A stretch of 64,000 nt of DNA from Prinsepia uniflora (Eukaryota; Streptophyta; Magnoliopsida; Rosales; Rosaceae). This document shows, piece by piece, positions 1 through 11,500 of this stretch; positions within the stretch are counted from its first letter, which is position 1, and every line of letters begins with the position of its first letter. A program made the position numbers and the translations under genes. The notes below the pieces were generated by a model, which was given only the letters and a program-made list of their open reading frames with translations, was not told the origin of the DNA and did no database searches. The stretch is from contig CM064867.1 in the NCBI GenBank assembly GCA_032719365.1, forward strand, positions 65,222,136-65,286,135, read 5' to 3'.

Positions 1-85
1 ACTTCAGTGATCGACTGGAGGAAGGTGAGGATGTCAGGACCCACCCTAGTTCCACCCCGAAAACCGAGGTAAATCCTGCTCCCGC

Positions 86-1276
86 GTGCGTCGCCGACAG
101 GGCCCTTCCTCCGAGACTCATCCCTTCAGCAAGAGGCGACTCCGAGGAACTTCGAGCCCTCTCCGTCGGTTCCGTGGCCAGGCACTTGGTCTAGGTATGA
201 TGCCCTGCCGCAGTCGTCTCCCCAACAGGAACAAGGTCAAGACGGACCTGCCAACAGGGGGCCCTCAGTGGGAGGATGCCCCCGTCTCAGTGAGAGAGCG
301 GATGTTGCTAGTCGTGGATGGCATGGCGGGGAGCGCCTCCAAGGAGCTGCTCGGTCTGGGCGCTTGTCCTAAGAGCTCGATTTTTGACAATTGTCCAGGC
401 CTCTTTGTGGCTGCCTCACACGTAAGTCGGTGTATTATTCCTTGTGTTTTGTGTGTTTTTTTTTTTGCATTGTTTGGTACTAACCATTTGTCTGTTGGTG
501 TAGTCCCCTTGGTCAGATGTTCGTTAGTTACTCCGAGGATGTGAGCTGTGCAGCGGCTGCAGATAAGGAGAAGGAGGAGCTGAAAGAGCAATCTACCAAC
601 GCCGCTGGGAAATCGCTAGAAACCGAGCAACTGCTAAGGATGGAGGCCGACACGGCCCGTGACGCCATGATTGAGTTGGAGCAAAAACTTCAAGTGCAAA
701 AGCAGAGGCTGACCCAACAAGAGGCACAGCTCGGCATGTACGTTTGTGACATCAAGGCCTGCCAATCGGTCAAGAAGGAGGCGAACCGATTCCAGGTCGA
801 GCTGGAGCGGGTCAGTGAAGATAAGGACCGCAAGGCTTAGGAGGCTGAGCAATTGAAGTCGGAGGTAGAGCGCCAGATAACCGAAGTCGGCCAGTCTCAT
901 GTTGAGCTGGTTAGGCAAAAGGTGGAGACCGAGCACCAACAAGCTCTGGCCGAATAGTTCAAGGAGGCGGCCGAGCTGCTGCAGGGCGAGATTGTGAGTC
1001 AGGATGTTCAAATGCATTTACTACATGACCGACTCACATTCGCCCGATCGGATGCGGTTTCGGACTTCCTCAGGTCTCGAGTTCAACTGGTAGCAGGACG
1101 ACTTCACTGCGACGGCTGAGAGGCAGATTTATAAGAATATCTTTGAAGCCTATCCCAACTTCGATTTCGACACCACGCCATGGCTCGGCTTCAAGATCAC
1201 TTTGGAGCACCTGTTGAGGGCTGGTACGACAGACAGCTCGGAGGGTGAGGAAGAGGAGAAAGAAGAAGTAGTGTAG
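86..1276 (+). pseudogene. Antisense coiled-coil ORF of the Tat-type element, decayed
   Basis: The best frame (517-840) starts after a possible intron, GT at 422 and AG about 505 or 516. It gives a Lys/Glu/Gln-rich heptad-like segment (MIELEQKLQVQKQRL and following) expected to form a coiled coil. The same frame continues past a TAG at 838-840 and another near 955, through LRSR. After a frameshift near 1080 it reads IYKNIFEAYPNFDFDTTPW and an acidic tail rich in Glu, ending with TAG at 1274-1276. The ORF opposes the integrase, which matches the antisense ORFs of Tat/Retand elements. Their function is unknown. At least two stops and one frameshift make it non-functional. The first 500 bases are read less surely. 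Confidence 0.55.
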
Positions 1277-1472
1277 CCCAACCAGGCCCCGGTTGCCGAC
1301 CCCAGACCAACAGACCCGCCTGCGCCCTGACTGGCCGAAGGAGTAGTAACTTAGGTTTTTTGTTTTGTTTTTGTCCTATCTGTGCGTCGAGGTAAAGTAG
1401 GGTAGTTGTATTTCCCTTGTAACTTTCTTTCCTTGTAAACTTCCAGTCGGCCGATTAGTCGTGCCTCTCATT

Positions 1473-1478
1473 AATAAA
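1473..1478 (+). promoter_or_regulatory. AATAAA polyadenylation-type signal after the antisense ORF
   Basis: AATAAA lies about 200 bases downstream of the last stop of the plus-strand coiled-coil ORF, after a T-rich stretch. It would suit a separately transcribed antisense mRNA. A single hexamer is weak evidence. Confidence 0.3.
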
Positions 1479-2323
1479 CAAGTGTTTTTGAAATTGTTTC
1501 TAAGTAGAGATTATTCCGACTACCAATTGATCTTTCTTATAAATGTCTGATATAATGCATCGACTTGTACGCTAATAGCAGGTCGACTTGAGTGAATGGA
1601 TAACCATGGGATCAACTTCAAATGTACCGACTCAATAAACATGTAAACAATTTTGAATGCATCGATTTGAATGTGTAGGTAAACGTATGTATAATGAGTC
1701 TAACCGATAGGGTATGCGGTCTACAAGTTATATGCCTTTGTAGAATAACCGGGCGTGTGTTCGGTCGGCATCTCGTATACTTTGGGAGTTTCGGTATACG
1801 CTTGTCTGTAAAGTTGTCTCAGCTCGGTATGTTTGATTGTAGGCGTCTGCCTCAGTTGAGAACTTGCACAGACCTCCTGAGTATTGGGACTCAGTGTGTC
1901 CCTCAGTCCCCCAAGTGCTCGGTCAAGGTAGATCGTCGACGGGGGAGCGGAGGTGAAGCGTTCGGCAGATAGATGCTTGGAACAGTGTTGTGACGGGTCG
2001 AAGTGGCGAGAGGCCTAAGTGTACACGTATGCGTGTTAGGCCTGCTCGTCTGCGTACCGACCGACTGTTAAGGTTTGGTAAACCGGTCGGGGCAGGTTCA
2101 ACTAGTTTGCATTGTGGAATGTCGTCGATTCCCTTATACCTTGTAGGTGTTTGGTGCTTGGTGTCCTTAGTGTTAATGTGTGAGAGGGTAGTTTGGTAAA
2201 TCTGTTTAACTTTAAATCAATGCTCAGTAATGTGTTGAGCAAACAGAAAATAAGAAACTTGTTATTCATAATGTGTGGGTCAAACGGGGACCAATACAAC
2301 GAGAGTCGACGAGCGACGTACAG
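1479..2323. other. Non-coding spacer of the Tat element
   Basis: This is the stretch between the antisense ORF and the end of the integrase. Only short unconvincing ORFs are present. It is rich in TCGG/CCGA words like the rest of the element. No gene, RNA or repeat was recognised. Confidence 0.4.
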
Positions 2324-2889
2324 TTAAATGAAGTACCGCTTGAGGTGGTCGGCGTTCCATGGATGTTCGAGGATGTGGCCGTCGGGGTCGGAGAGCTCGT
2401 ACGTCCCCGATCGGCATATCCAAGTGATTTGGTAAGGGTCTTCCCAATTGGGACCGAGGGTGCTTGCCTATCGGTCTCGAGTGACAAGGCTGACCTTTGG
2501 CCCCCACTTGGAAAGTACGTGATCGGACCGTGGCGTCGTGATATTGGCAGAGCCGCTGCTTGTGGGTGATGTTCCGAAGGTGGGCCTTCACTCGGTGTTC
2601 TTCGATTAAGTCCAGGCTCAACACCATCTGATCATCGTTCTGGTCGGCGTCATAGGATAGGACTCGGTATGATTCTCCATCAACCTCTGTGGGCACGACA
2701 ACCGCAGTACCGAATGCCAAAGAAAAGGGGTCTCGTTGGTAGCCGTTCGATAGGAGGTGCGGTACGACCAAAGTGCACTCGATAGGAGTTCTGCCCATTT
2801 TCCTTTTGCTTCACCGAGTTGGGTCTTCAATGCGTGTTTGATGATCTTGTTGACGGCTTCGACCTGCCTGTTGGACTGAGGGTGAGTTG
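2324..2889 (-). pseudogene. Integrase C-terminal part of the Tat-type element
   Basis: Minus-strand reading from 2889 gives THPQSNRQVEAVNKIIKHAL, the helix after the integrase catalytic Glu region, then WSYRTSYRTATNETPF. A frameshift near 2730 leads into SLAFGTAVVVPTEV and a Leu/Glu-rich stretch (DQMVLSLDLIEEHRVKAHL). A second frame change leads to LGPNWEDPYQITW and the family-typical end PWNADHLKRYFI, closed by TAA at 2324-2326. The N-terminal half lies at 5867-6330, beyond the inserted LTR. There are at least two frameshifts. The family end motif gives good confidence in the identity. Confidence 0.85.
2885..2889. repeat. Target-site duplication AGTTG (left copy)
   Basis: AGTTG directly precedes the LTR terminus TGTCAGG and is repeated exactly at 5867-5871 after the other terminus. 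This fixes both ends of the insertion at base resolution. Confidence 0.9.
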
Positions 2890-5866
2890 TGTCAGGACCC
2901 GTCCCAAATATGGCCTCGATACCCGGGACGAACCCTGCTCCCGTCTGACAATCACACTTACAGTATCAAAAACAAACAAACAACCTTCACACAACTATAA
3001 GCATAACTATCAGACGAAGGAGTAACATATACACAACAGCCAGTCAGAGCATAGTTCTACAAAATGGGCACAAAAGTCCTACAATGCTAGTCTCGCAACG
3101 GAAGGACGTCGGAAGCTCTATGCCTCGATATCTGCCTCAACGTTCACCCCAGCGCTATCACCACGACCTGGAGGGAAAATTTAAAACCAAAAGGGTGAGT
3201 GGACTAGAATAACCAAAGTTGCAAAATTAGTTTATCACTAACTCGAGGTTAAGGAAAAATAAGAATTTGTGTTCCCTCTGTTCTTAAAACAGGCATGCCC
3301 AACGAAGTACTAGGAAATCATAACATGAAACATCATAAGAAACAGAAACACTATAAAATCTCATAAGAAACAGATACACTATAAAATACCATAAGAAACA
3401 GAAACACTATAAAATGGCTATAGAAATCATAGTTTCAGCGTCACATCATCATTTCCGATCAAACCTGCTGGACCTATCCGAGTCTTTAAACTCAATCAGG
3501 CCTTACATGAAATCCGAGTCTTTAAACTCCCGAGTTTTTACACTCAATAGGCCTATGGGGGTAATATCAACATATCCGAGTCTTTAAACTCCCGAGTCTT
3601 TAAACTCAATCCGGGCCCGTCCCCCGTCAATATCAATCCGGGTCTTTAAACCCATTATCCAGATCCAGCAAATCCAATCCATATCCAGTGTAAACCAATT
3701 CCAAAATCGATCGCCAAACTCGAATTCGAAATCCCCGGTTTGAAGCCCTTCCGACGGTTTGAACCGACATTCCGAACCCAAATCCGGAAATCCATTCTTA
3801 TACCCAGAAATCACACATAAGCACAAATCATATTTCATAACCCATTGATCCTTATCAGCAAACATTTATAGGTTGAAATTGTAATTATGGCATCAAAATC
3901 CGAAAATCGGCTTTTTCTCGAAAAACGTGTAAAATCTCAGAAATGTCTCGAAAAACGTGCAACTCATCAATCACATATAATCATCATTCAAAAGCATAAA
4001 AACATATTTAAGATCATAAAACATCAATAAAACAGTTAGGCATGCTCGAAGGAAAGAAAGAGTCCACTCACAAATTCAGAACGAGTCACTCGCCCTCCGT
4101 GCGCTCCTCGACTGTCTCGGGTACCTCCCGTCCTGTAAAAATGCACCAAATAGGGTCACAAATACATCAAGGATCCTAATCCTAATTTCCCCAATTTTTT
4201 TCGGGAATTAATTAATATTTTAATCATAAACCCTCAATCGTCTGGATTCCCGAACAACTCCGTAACACCGTCCGATTAACTCGAAAACTATACCAAGCAA
4301 CTCCTTAGGACATTTAGAACCAAACTCATGTTGGAAGCTTGGCCGGATTCCTCTCCACGTGCCTCAACGCGCCGCCCAAAGTGGCTGCGCGTGGGCCTCA
4401 CGCGCCTGCTACAGTGCCCTTCAACCTTGAGCAGACCCGGTTCAGCACAGTGGTCTGCAAACTGAACCGGCGTCAGCGGTTCTCCGCCGTACCTGCACGA
4501 TTCCTCTCCCTTTCTTCACCTAAAGCTTCGTCCAGTTCCAACCTATCCATTCCCCTCACTCTCCTGGTTCGATTCACCACTCAGCTTCACAACTGAAGCT
4601 CGAAAGAAACACACAGACGGCCCCTATTTCACGATCCAGCCACTCCGGTCATCCCCCGTCACGGTGGCAACACCAGACGGTTCCTAAGGCCCTTCTACAT
4701 CTAACCCGACTCACCTTGACCGTCGACTTGTGCCTAAACGTCACGACTCGACGTTTGAACCCACGGCCAAAACAGAGTACAGAGTACTCTCCGTCGACTA
4801 GCTCCGCCGTGCACGTCCCCGTCACGGCGACCATCCCACACCACTCCTAGAACCTCCCTGAACACCACTGCACTCACCACTCCCTTCGATTCTCATCCTA
4901 CCCTCACGACTTTTGAATTGAAAAAGCACGGGAAAACAGAGTAAATAAGCTTACCCTTCGATTCCATCTCAGCCGCAAGCGCCGCCGCGTACCACGGTGT
5001 TCGTTGGACTCCCTGTAGCCTCCTGAATGTCCCACGGTCGTGATTTGAGCCCCCACACGGCGTAACCACCACCACCACGAACTCACGGCCTCCCTGTTTT
5101 CCTCAAATATTCGCCGCACCACCACCGCGCCGCCGTGCACGATTCCAGTCCTAAAACACGATCAACACCTCACCCTCGTCTCTCTGTCACTCTAACCAGT
5201 CACTCCTCACTCCCCCTGGCACAAAATCGATCAAGCTCTCCTCGAACTCTCACCCTCTGTTTTCTGTGTTTCAAACCCAAAACACGGTTTGATTTTGTGC
5301 AAGGTGTGGCCGTGCACACTTGAGAACGGCCTGGAACCATCCAGCCACTCCCACGTGTCCATCATCCATAGGCCCGCACAAAAAATCTCTGCCACTTGCC
5401 CTTATCTGATTGGGCTGAGGGAAAATGACCAAAATACCCCTTGTACAATTAATTACCGTTTTGCCCTCGAACGTTCTAGACCCGTATCTTTTCCGTCCGA
5501 CGTCCGATGACAGCGTGCTGCCTGTCGTTGAACTTAGGACATCGAGACCTATCTAACGGTCCTCGGTCTACGTGAAAATCCCAAGTCCTCCAAAAAGTCA
5601 ACATTTTCCTCGTTTACTCAAAATTACAGTAACGCCCTCAATCTTCCGAACGTCATAACTTTTCCTCCGGTTATCCAAATCGAACCTGCCACCTGTCTAC
5701 GGACTCGTGACGTCCTAACCTACGTCACGGTTAAGGGTCAACACTCATCCAATCGGTAATTCAAAAAGTCAACTTTTCGTCTACTAGTCACAAGGGCAAA
5801 AACGTCCATTACACAAACTTTTACAAAATTACCTTTTTACCCTTACCGAAGGTACGGGTTGTTACA
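2890..5866 (-). mobile_element. Isolated (solo) chromovirus-type LTR, copy A
   Basis: It is 2977 bp, starts TGTCAGGACCCGTCCC and ends GGGTTGTTACA, and is flanked by AGTTG on both sides. There is no internal coding region. In LTR sense (minus strand) it runs TGTAAC to GACA, like the LTRs of the complete element at 18633-28294. It carries the family's GC-rich core (about 4358-4415), the inverted ACGT motif (5706-5729) and a CCGAGTCTTTAAACTC minisatellite (about 3475-3660). The 4339-4596 and 4893-5140 ORFs are chance ORFs of GC-rich LTR sequence. Formation by LTR-LTR recombination is inferred. Confidence 0.88.
3475..3660. repeat. TTTAAACTC minisatellite inside LTR copy A
   Basis: Words such as CCGAGTCTTTAAACTC recur at least six times with variable spacers. 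The same word, inverted or direct, forms arrays in the LTRs at 48780-48965, 49975-50120 and 57610-57760. Confidence 0.8.
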
Positions 5867-6330
5867 AGTTGGGGATGAGAAACACAAGTTGATGTCATAC
5901 CGAGCAGATGATGTTTTGGAAGATGAAAGTTTCGATCTAGACAGTTGTAATAGAGGCGAGGGCCTTGGCTTCAACCCACTTGGTGAAGTAGTCGACCGCG
6001 ACAAATGCTTACTCAGTCTTTCCTTTGCCTGTTGGAATCTTATAGATCAAGTTTAGTCCTCACTGAGCTAAAGGCCATGGACTGAACATGGGTGTCAAGT
6101 TCTCAGGCGGGAGCAGAATGAATGGGGCAAATCGTTGACATTAGTTGCAATTCCGAGTGAGGTCGACTGTGTCAGCATGCTTGGTCGGCCAGTAGAAACC
6201 TTGGCAGAAAGCCTTGTGAGGGAGTGATCGGGGGCCCGAGTGGTTTCCGCATACCCCCGCTTGGATTTCCCTCAAGAAAAGTTGCCCGGTCGGTGAATCG
6301 ATACATTTGAGCAGAGGGAGGGTATACCCG
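5867..6330 (-). pseudogene. Integrase N-terminal zinc finger and catalytic start, Tat-type
   Basis: The minus strand reads AGVCGNHSGPRSLPHKAF and then WPTKHADTVDLTRNCN*CQRF, which is the HHCC zinc-binding region of integrase. It continues with WPLAQ and FVAVDYFTKWVEAKAL, the start of the DDE core with its first Asp. Several in-frame stops are present. It continues in the piece ending at 2324 once the inserted LTR is removed. Confidence 0.85.
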
Positions 6331-7174
6331 CATTTATATAGCTAACTGGTGATGAGGGTGACCTGCCCGGTAGTGAGAGCCTTGCTCGGGAAAGGGCAGT
6401 CGGTGACCTGCAGAGGTCTCGGTGCATCCCGATGGGATGAATTCCTTTGGTTTCCCCTGAATTTGTTACTGTATGGAGGGCGATCGGATCGTCGCGCACT
6501 AAGGATCTCTTGGGAGGAGTTTGCTCCTTCCGTAACCAAGATGTGGGTGTTGTTCCTATCGAGAGAGTGTTGTCGTGGGCTAGTTTCGAGTTATGTCAAG
6601 CTGGTTTATTTCACTGTTTGCAGACCCTTTTCAGAGGGGAACTCGAGGCAGATCGGACTGAGCTGCCTATGCTCCGGTCTGGAGGTTCTGCTCAAAGCTT
6701 CGCGAGCGTCACGGTAGATCCTGGTCCCCTGAGCGCCTTTCCCGGGTATGACTTGGATTTTTTAAACCTTTTCGATTGATGCGGTTGCGGTGGCGGCTTT
6801 TCCCTTATCGGCTGTCCGGCGGACCCTTTCGGCTCGCTCGGCGCATTCGGCCACGACCTGGTCAGCCCCGTGGATCTCGTTCTGGGTGCGACGGGCGTTT
6901 AGCTCGGCCTGTGCGGCCTATAGCTGGGAAATAACCTCGGTGTACTGCCCGCTGAGCTCGGTATAGTGCACCTCGCCCTAGGAGCCATTGGCCCTGATCT
7001 TGGCCATGTCGCGTTATAACTTTTCCAATGCTCGGAGCACCTTGGGGGAGGTGTCCCTTGGCCCTTGGCCAGGTGCGGGTGTAACTTTGCCATCTACGTT
7101 GTCCTGCATGCTTAGAGGATGAGAGGGTAACGTTATTCTTGGCTCGGTAGAGTGGAGGGCAAACTTAGACAATT
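6331..7174 (-). pseudogene. gag-region remnant of the Tat-type element
   Basis: The minus strand gives broken frames with Glu/Ala-rich helical sequence (for example QVVAECAERAERVRRTADK near 6850). Next to the LTR there is QFGGVSGKLSKFALHSTEP. No protease or polymerase motifs occur between this and the integrase, so a deletion joins gag to integrase. The identification rests on position between the primer site and integrase more than on motifs. Confidence 0.45.
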
Positions 7175-7194
7175 TCCCACTGACGCCGCCAAAC
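7174..7194 (-). other. Primer-binding-like site next to the Tat LTR
   Basis: On the minus strand the bases after the LTR end (ATCAACA) read GTTTGGCGGCGTCAGTGGGA. This resembles the TTTGGCGCCGT.TGGGA sequence that follows the 5' LTR in Tat and Athila elements. It supports the minus orientation. Confidence 0.6.
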
Positions 7195-7856
7195 TGTTGA
7201 TGCACAAAATGTGCCAATTTAGAGAGAAAATGTCGCTTTTCTATGTGCCTTTAAAGATACCTGAAAGAGAAGGAATTTGTTGGTCGGTCAGAGTAGAGGC
7301 ACCGGTATGGTACTAGCCCAAAGGTACTCCGACGCCCAAGTCAGTAGTCGGTCCGAGTGGTAAGGAGTGGTAGTAAGTGTACTGTAAAAGTAGTTGTCAA
7401 TAGTAAATGCTTAGTTACCTTTATGTAGAAAATTGACACCTTTTGTATGGGTATGATGAGTATAATAATTACATTCTCCCTATGTGGGACAAATGTCAGC
7501 TGCTGTGGGGCCGACACGTAGACGTAAGAGATGTCCACGTGTTGGTGCTAGCTAGGTCTTACTAGGGTTTGCTTGTCTGAGTGGGCCTAGGCCCCTTGGG
7601 CTTGTGTTGGGTAGAGGTACTGGGCCTTCAGGTCTGTCTGGGCTTGACATACCGACCGACGCAGGGTGGTCCTCTAGAGTCTGCCTGTGGCACAGTGCTA
7701 GAAGAAGGCTGGACCTATGGGTTGGTCTGGGCCGACGTGCCGACTGATGGAGGGCTGAGCCTCTGAAGTCGGTCTAGGCTGATGTATTTGGTAGCGGACT
7801 GGGCCTCCTGGTTGGTTTGGGCCTCTTGGTCGATTTGGGCCGATATAGTATGAACA
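7195..7856 (-). repeat. 5' LTR of the Tat-type element
   Basis: It begins TGTTGATGC and ends GTATGAACA on the plus strand, giving TGTT..AACA inverted ends. It is 662 bp and adjoins the primer-like site. The outer boundary (7856) is set only by the TGTTCA terminus, because the other flank is outside the window. Confidence 0.55.
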
Positions 7857-8552
7857 ATGTTTAACGAGGTCCATAGTATAAAAATAAAATAATCAGCTCA
7901 TAAAAAATTATATTTTTAATGGTCATATATATGAATTAATGACACATTTTATATTTTTACCCGAGCCTTCAAATGTTTGGACTGGTCTGTGTATATTTGA
8001 TATCTATTTCATTTTTTTTTGTTAGAGTTGAACCTAAAACAATAATAATTTGGCTTTTAGTTTTTCTTTAAACTTTTTATTATGAAAAATATTATGAAGA
8101 TGATATTCAAAGACCACATTTGTAAATCACGAACTCCACTATTTTGATTTATAAATATAGTTTACAAATATTATCTCCTCAAGTATATATCTATTATACT
8201 ACTTATACTACCTAAAAATATTTTCACTAAAATATATCACTTCTCACAAAAAAAAATAAAAAGATAAATATTGTCCTTTTAAAAAATAAGAAAAATGGGG
8301 GTAAAACCAAAGAACGGAAGAACAGAACGAAGATAAAATAGTTATCTTTTCCCTATATCGAATGGCGCATATTACGATGTCCCAATTGCTCTATCAACTT
8401 CCTCTTTTCCGAACCCAATTTTCACATTCCCTTTTTTTTCTCCGAATTGACCATGTTTTGTGATATGGGTTCATTCTAGTCCCTCGCATTTCTCCCTTTC
8501 TTCTTCCATCTACTTCACCTCTCGTTCTGGGTTGTAAAGTTTGAACTTCAAA
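7857..8552 (+). other. AT-rich intergenic and probable promoter region of ACR12-like gene
   Basis: It contains no ORF or repeat of note. It is strongly AT-rich until about 8340, then pyrimidine-rich (CTTCC, TTTCTTC, CCATCT) just before the ATG at 8553. That is the usual look of a plant 5' leader. No TATA box is convincing. Confidence 0.4.
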
Positions 8553-11500
8553 ATGGCTGTGGCTATGGCTTCTTGCAGTGTTGGGGTTAACTTGAGTGGT
8601 AACTGCAGTTTGAAAAAGTCCCTTGCAATTCCTGTACCCACTGGGGCTGCGATGGTAGAAGGCTCTGTCGGGTTTGGTTCTAGAAGGTTCCGCATTGTTC
8701 ACAAGGGGAGGTATGCTATTTATGAATTATGCTCACTGTTTTTTGGAACTTGCTGGTTTGTTATTTGCTTTAGCGGGTAAGTTTTACCTTCTTAGTTTCT
8801 GAAATTCATTGTTTTGTATAGAAAGTGGTGAGTGCTTTTGGTTTCAACTTTCAATATTTTATCTGTCCACTGTCTTTCCTATTCTGGTTATCGAATTCTT
8901 TGGTTTCTGTTTTGTAGGTTGGATTTTTTTTTTGTTCTTTATCTTTTTTGACGTTTCTTGTACTCTTAAATCTGAATTATATGCTCTCTCACTGATGCTA
9001 TAAATATTGGGTTACTTTAATATCTGAAGTTTCTGCTTCATGCGAGGATTACTCATTTGATGCTTCTCAAATAAAACAAAAATAAAAGGGAAGTCTTTAT
9101 ATGAAATCTTTTGCTAGTTGTCAGTGGTATGAGCTATGCAACCAACGACTCCATATTAACTGAGGGGTTTCTAACTGATATTTTCAATTAACTCCTTTGG
9201 AATTTAACCTGGAGTCCGAATAATCAGATATTTTCTGACCTCTCTTTATCTACTAGCTGTTGAACCTGGAGTCCAAGGCCTTGATGTGGCTTGAATTAAA
9301 AGTTTCCAAGTCACAAGTAGAGCTTCTAGATTTGTGTTCTTAGTTTTTGAAGCATATATTAGTATCTGTATAAGCATCTCACAGTTTAATTACATTATCT
9401 TCCAATATTTGTCAATCTTTATATTTTTAGTGTATGTACAATATTTCACAGATTGTTATCTTCATCAACTTCAATTACCCCACGAGCATTGGCTGCTACA
9501 GCTGTGGAGGTATTTAGCAATTTTGATTTGGTAATTGGTAACTATTGGATGCTAACTTTCTGATACCTCATTTTTATAATGTGTGTTTGATGTCGGAAAA
9601 TAGGATGGACGTCCAAATGAATCGGACACCATTCCAATTCCCAAAGTTATCGTTGACCAAGACTCTGATCCAAATGCAACTGTGGTGGAGATAACCTTTG
9701 GAGACCGTCTTGGAGCTCTTCTGGATACTGTATACAGCATTATTTACTGCTTCCAACAATATTTTTTTGATCTTTATGTTCGAACATAAACTACCATTAG
9801 CATAGATTAACTATCATTCACTGAATCACCAGATGAGTTCGCTTAGAAACCTTGGCCTGAATGTTGTCAAGGCCAAAGTCTATTTGGATTCTTCTGGGAA
9901 GCACAATAAGTTTGCCATCACAAGAGCGTAAGTATTGTTTTGGCTTTTCACCATATTGCTTTCTACTTTATGTACTTTATCACCCTTCTTCAATTTCCCT
10001 TTGTTCGGTTTGCATAGATGCTCCTGTACTTGTGGTCTTGTTATTTCTCATTAGAGTTTTTACCGAAGTTAAAGTGCTGAGATCAATTCAGATGTTATTT
10101 ATTTACATGGTTGCGTCATTTTTTTAGTTTCTTGCAAGGTTCTACATGATGATGTTTCCAACTTTTTCCTTATGGTTTCATAAGCAAAATTAAGCCTGTT
10201 AACACTTGAATAAGAAAGTAACTACCTTAGGAAAGAGCCTAAAATATTCTGGGAAAAACAGTCTTAGTTCATGGTATTAGATCAACCTTCTAATTTGTGA
10301 GCTTAACAGATCAGTTCTTCCAATAACTGTTGCGGACGCATTTATTGATTTGACGGTGGGGTTTGTTTGCAGGGATACTGGTAGGAAAGTAGAAGATCCA
10401 GAATTGCTTGAGGCTATTCGTTTGACAATTATAAATAGTCTGATAGAATATCATCCGGTATTCTTTCTTAACATTTCCACTTGTTCTTGAGATAGTAGTT
10501 GGTGGAATCTGTTCAGGATTTGCACTTTTTGTAAGTTGCCTTAGTGCATCAAGCTTTGTGGTCCAGGAATCAAGTTCCCAGTTAGCGATGGGAGCAGCTT
10601 TTGGAATTCTACCACCACCAGAAAAGGTTCATCATGAACTTTATTATTTTTATTTTCAAATTAAAAGGTCTGGTTAGATATTTTGGGGTGGGACAATTTT
10701 TGCTGCAAAGTTTGGCTCTTCTCATAGGTACCATGCTTTTTTACGCTCTCAATTCCCAAAGACAGAACATAATTTTCTGTTCTAGAATGTATGTAATGCA
10801 TGTCTTTCTTGTGTTGATGATATTCCCATTTGAAATTCACTCCATATGCCTTACCTTTCCATTTTGCTGTCAGTCTAGAGAGAGTGTAGATAAAGAATTA
10901 ACTGCTTCAAGAGTGTCTGTCTCCTTGGTTAAAACATTTGAGAATAATTCGTTTTGCCTCTCCCCTTTGATCTTGTTCACTTGTATAATGACTTGTCATT
11001 CGGCCATTAGTGTCATCTTTAGCGTCCAAAGAGACTGGTTTACTTTTACACAAAGATGTTTTATCCAAACATCAGTAATTGTGGTGACTACAAAGGAACG
11101 TTGGACTACATTGGATTCAAAATATTATTGAAATTGGATGTGTGCCTATATCTTGTGTTACATGATGCACCCCTAGAAATTTTTGGACCTAAGAAGTAGA
11201 TGTCAATTTCTGGAAGGCATTACATCTCACAATTTTGTCTGGATTTAAACTTATGTTTGATTTCTCAGGTTGATGTGGATATAGCAACCCATATAAGCAT
11301 CAAAGATGATGGCCCCAACCGAAGGTAATGCGCCTCATTTTTCTTGATTGTATGAGTTTACAGCCCAACAGCTGTTGCCCATACGACGATTATTGGGATT
11401 GTAGGACCAGAATAGCCATTAACTGTAATGCATGAGTGACATCATGTTTGAATGAATATGGGCAGCTAATAAATTATTGTTGGCTGTTATATTGGTTTTT

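Larger units (their letters stand above)
1..7856 (-). mobile_element. Decayed Tat-lineage Ty3/gypsy retrotransposon (partial)
   Basis: Read on the minus strand from right to left, the parts are an LTR (7195-7856), a primer-binding-like stretch, a gag remnant, an integrase zinc finger and catalytic domain, and the integrase C-terminus ending at 2324. Left of this lies an ORF on the opposite strand (about 86-1276). Integrase phrases such as YFTKWVEA and WNADHLKRYF are typical of plant Tat-type elements, and an antisense ORF after pol is a known trait of the Tat/Retand group. Protease, reverse transcriptase and RNase H are absent, so there was a large internal deletion. An isolated chromovirus LTR splits the integrase at 2890-5866. 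The second LTR must lie left of the window. The Tat assignment is inference from the integrase, primer site and ORF layout. Confidence 0.75.

Noticed and set aside
28..90. TGTCAGGACCCACCC and CCTGCTCCCG near the left edge resemble the LTR-family terminus
   Set aside because: The similarity does not continue beyond about 60 bases, and no matching end or duplication is visible. Probably chance, or a very short remnant.
4339..5323. Cluster of GC-rich ORFs
   Set aside because: Inside isolated LTR copy A. GC-rich core sequence gives long chance frames on both strands.
10601..11131. 176-codon ORF inside ACR12-like gene
   Set aside because: It starts in exon 6 in the wrong frame and runs through an intron. 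It has no domain, and the spliced gene explains the locus.
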